A stretch of 64,000 bases of DNA from Gordonia namibiensis NBRC 108229. Lineage in GTDB: Bacteria; Actinomycetota; Actinomycetes; Mycobacteriales; Mycobacteriaceae. Positions 62,523 to 64,000 of this stretch are shown one piece after another. How positions within the stretch are numbered: position 1 is the first letter of the stretch; every line of letters starts with the position of its first letter. The DNA is taken from positions 1 to 64,000 of the forward strand of contig NZ_BAHE01000035.1 of the NCBI RefSeq assembly GCF_000298235.1. The letters run 5' to 3'. The position numbers and the translations under genes were made by a program. Below the pieces are notes generated by a model, which was given only the letters and a program-made list of their open reading frames with translations, was not told the DNA's origin and searched no databases.

Positions 62523-63328
62523 ACTCAGGTGTGAACGTGGGCGCGGCCGAGAAGGTGTCGCGCTCGGGTAAGCCCGCGGTGGTCGCGCACCGCGGCGCCT
62601 CCGGGGACCGTCCGGAACACACCCTGGCCGCATATGAACTCGCACTCGCGCAGGGTGCGGACGGACTGGAGTGCGATGTCCGGCTCACCGCCGATCACGA
62701 ACTCGTCTGCGTGCACGACCGGACCGTCGACCGCACCTCGAACGGTTCCGGCATCGTCAGCGAGATGACGCTGGCCCAGCTCCGCGAACTCGACTTCGGA
62801 AGTTGGCATTCCGCGGGCGATCCCGCGTCGATCCTGACGCTGCGCGAGCTGCTCACGCTCACCTTGGACTGGCGCCGGCCGGTCCGGTTGTTCATCGAGA
62901 CCAAGCATCCGGTGCGGTTCGGCAGTCTCGTCGAGCAGAAGCTCCTCGAGATCCTCCACGAGTTCGGCGTCGCCACCCCGCCGTCGGCCGATCACAGTCG
63001 CGCCGTGGTCATCTCGTTCTCCTCTGCCGGCGTCTGGCGTATCCGCCGCCATGCCCCGATGCTCCCGACCATCCTGCTGGGCGACACCGCGCGCGTACTT
63101 GGCGGCAGTGCGGCGACCGCCGTCGGGGCCACCGGGATCGGTCCCTCGGTGATGACCCTGCGGCAGTACCCGGATCTCGTCGACCGCGCCGCCGCGGCCG
63201 GGCGCGTGACGTACTGCTGGACCGTCGACGAACTGGTGGACGTCCAGCTCTGCGCCGACCTCGGGGTGCGCTGGCTGGCCACCAACCATCCGGCCAAGGT
63301 CCGCGACTGGCTGGTGACCGTCGACTGA
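62519..63328 (+). CDS. Glycerophosphodiester phosphodiesterase
   Basis: 269 residues from the ATG at 62519, overlapping the preceding stop by four bases. TIM-barrel GDPD: VVAHRGASGDRPEHTLAAYE (catalytic His, Arg), GLECDVRLTADHELVCVHD (Glu, Asp, His), FIETKHPVRFG (Glu, Lys), end CADLGVRWLATNHPAKVRDWL. It hydrolyses glycerophosphodiesters to glycerol-3-phosphate and an alcohol. No signal peptide, so cytoplasmic. Confidence 0.93.
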   Translation: MNSGVNVGAAEKVSRSGKPAVVAHRGASGDRPEHTLAAYELALAQGADGLECDVRLTADHELVCVHDRTVDRTSNGSGIVSEMTLAQLRELDFGSWHSAGDPASILTLRELLTLTLDWRRPVRLFIETKHPVRFGSLVEQKLLEILHEFGVATPPSADHSRAVVISFSSAGVWRIRRHAPMLPTILLGDTARVLGGSAATAVGATGIGPSVMTLRQYPDLVDRAAAAGRVTYCWTVDELVDVQLCADLGVRWLATNHPAKVRDWLVTVD

Positions 63329-63390
63329 GCGCGGCTCTACACCTGCCCAGGCTTCTCGGCGCTCTGACCGGCTCGTGAGAGAGTGGACCG

Positions 63391-64000
63391 ATGGGCAAGA
63401 AGAGCAAGCGGGGCAGTGGACCCCGCCCGGGAAGCAATCGCGCCGAGCGGGTCGCCGCTCGTAAGGCTCGGCAGGCGGCGTCCATGGCACCGCCGCCGCG
63501 CCCCTTCGCAGGGCTGGCCTCCGAATGCGATTTCGTGGCACTGCGGACCTTCGTCGCATCGGCGACCGCACGTCTCGAGCTGACGGAGCCTGCCGACACG
63601 CGCAACGACGTCTCCCTCGTGACGATCCTGCCGGGTGCCGGTCCGGCGCTGGCACGTGAATCCAACGGCGCCACAGAGGGTTTGGTGGGCCTGCAGACCG
63701 AACCGGATCGCATGGCGCCGGCCGTCGAGCTGGCCGCCGCCATCGCGTGGGCCGCGCACGCCGAGGCCGGCAGCGAGTTCGACCTCGAGTCCGCCGACGA
63801 ATCGCCCTCGCTCGACGAGGTGCTGAAGGCCGACGCGATCCTGGACATCACCGTGCACCAGGACTTCTCGTGGTGGTTCCCGGAGGGGACCGAGGTGCCC
63901 GCCGAGATCGCGCCGATGTTCGAGCGCGCCAACGAGTCCGTGCTGCCGACCGCGCGCCTCGTCGTCGACAGCGGTTCCGGAGCCCCGTGGTGGGTGGATG
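63391..64000 (+). CDS. DUF5926-family protein (3' end outside window)
   Basis: About 203 residues visible from the ATG at 63391; the frame runs off the window. A very basic start (MGKKSKRGSGPRPGSNRAER), then an alpha/beta domain beginning AGLASECDFVALRTFVASAT. This resembles the actinobacterial DUF5926 family, which often carries a SEC-C-like end and whose function is unknown. The C-terminal part cannot be seen. Confidence 0.8.
   Translation, partial: MGKKSKRGSGPRPGSNRAERVAARKARQAASMAPPPRPFAGLASECDFVALRTFVASATARLELTEPADTRNDVSLVTILPGAGPALARESNGATEGLVGLQTEPDRMAPAVELAAAIAWAAHAEAGSEFDLESADESPSLDEVLKADAILDITVHQDFSWWFPEGTEVPAEIAPMFERANESVLPTARLVVDSGSGAPWWVD

Overview
The window looks like chromosomal DNA of a mycolic-acid actinobacterium (Mycobacteriales), most probably Gordonia or a close relative. 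It is uniformly very GC-rich with many GTG starts. It encodes a mycolata-style cutinase, the bifunctional lysX, an IniB-type protein, a mycofactocin-coupled SDR, and DUF6474, DUF5926 and DUF937 proteins. The genus is an inference. I saw no tRNA, rRNA, CRISPR array, insertion sequence or prophage gene.

Left part (1-9.7 kb): a leftward IniB-type protein (cut by the window edge) diverges from an Hsp70-like membrane protein that overlaps a large ATP-binding LuxR regulator. This looks like an envelope-stress locus. Two small secreted proteins, a DUF421 membrane protein and a NarL-type two-component system follow.

9.7-21.9 kb is the most distinctive region, a self-contained catabolic island. It has an FCD-type GntR regulator, an HMG-CoA-lyase-like enzyme with an EthD-like partner, a family III CoA-transferase, a 2-oxoglutarate/Fe(II)-type dioxygenase, a cupin, a mycofactocin-coupled SDR, a GlcG/HbpS-type protein, an Asp/Glu-racemase/arylmalonate-decarboxylase-superfamily enzyme without the family's catalytic cysteines, a CUT2-type ABC importer and an isochorismatase-family amidohydrolase. 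A motif near TTGTATGCAA lies in front of nearly every transcription unit, pointing to one GntR regulon. The substrate cannot be read from the sequence.

22-47 kb is mostly core metabolism and envelope: an HSL-type hydrolase, gltB-gltD behind a long structured leader, cutinase, DUF937 protein, an S4 protein, lysX, alpha/beta hydrolases, rraA, gabD2, a sorbosone-dehydrogenase-like protein, and a ferredoxin reductase with its fatty-acid desaturase. It also has a membrane-anchored histone-H1-like protein, a DUF6474 protein and a RecB-like nuclease.

47-64 kb: a His/Asp-rich surface protein diverges from an EspR-like regulator, followed by an ImmA/IrrE metalloprotease and an overlapping polytopic membrane protein. 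Then come an SDR, a GDT1-type manganese transporter, an ECF transporter with S and both ATPase parts fused, sodA, a 50-residue membrane protein, msrA, a winged-helix protein, a double-VOC protein and an S49 peptidase. The intergenic region after the peptidase holds a cluster of DnaA boxes although dnaA and dnaN are absent. A rhodanese, a DUF4328 protein, a glycerophosphodiesterase and a DUF5926 protein (cut by the window end) close the window.
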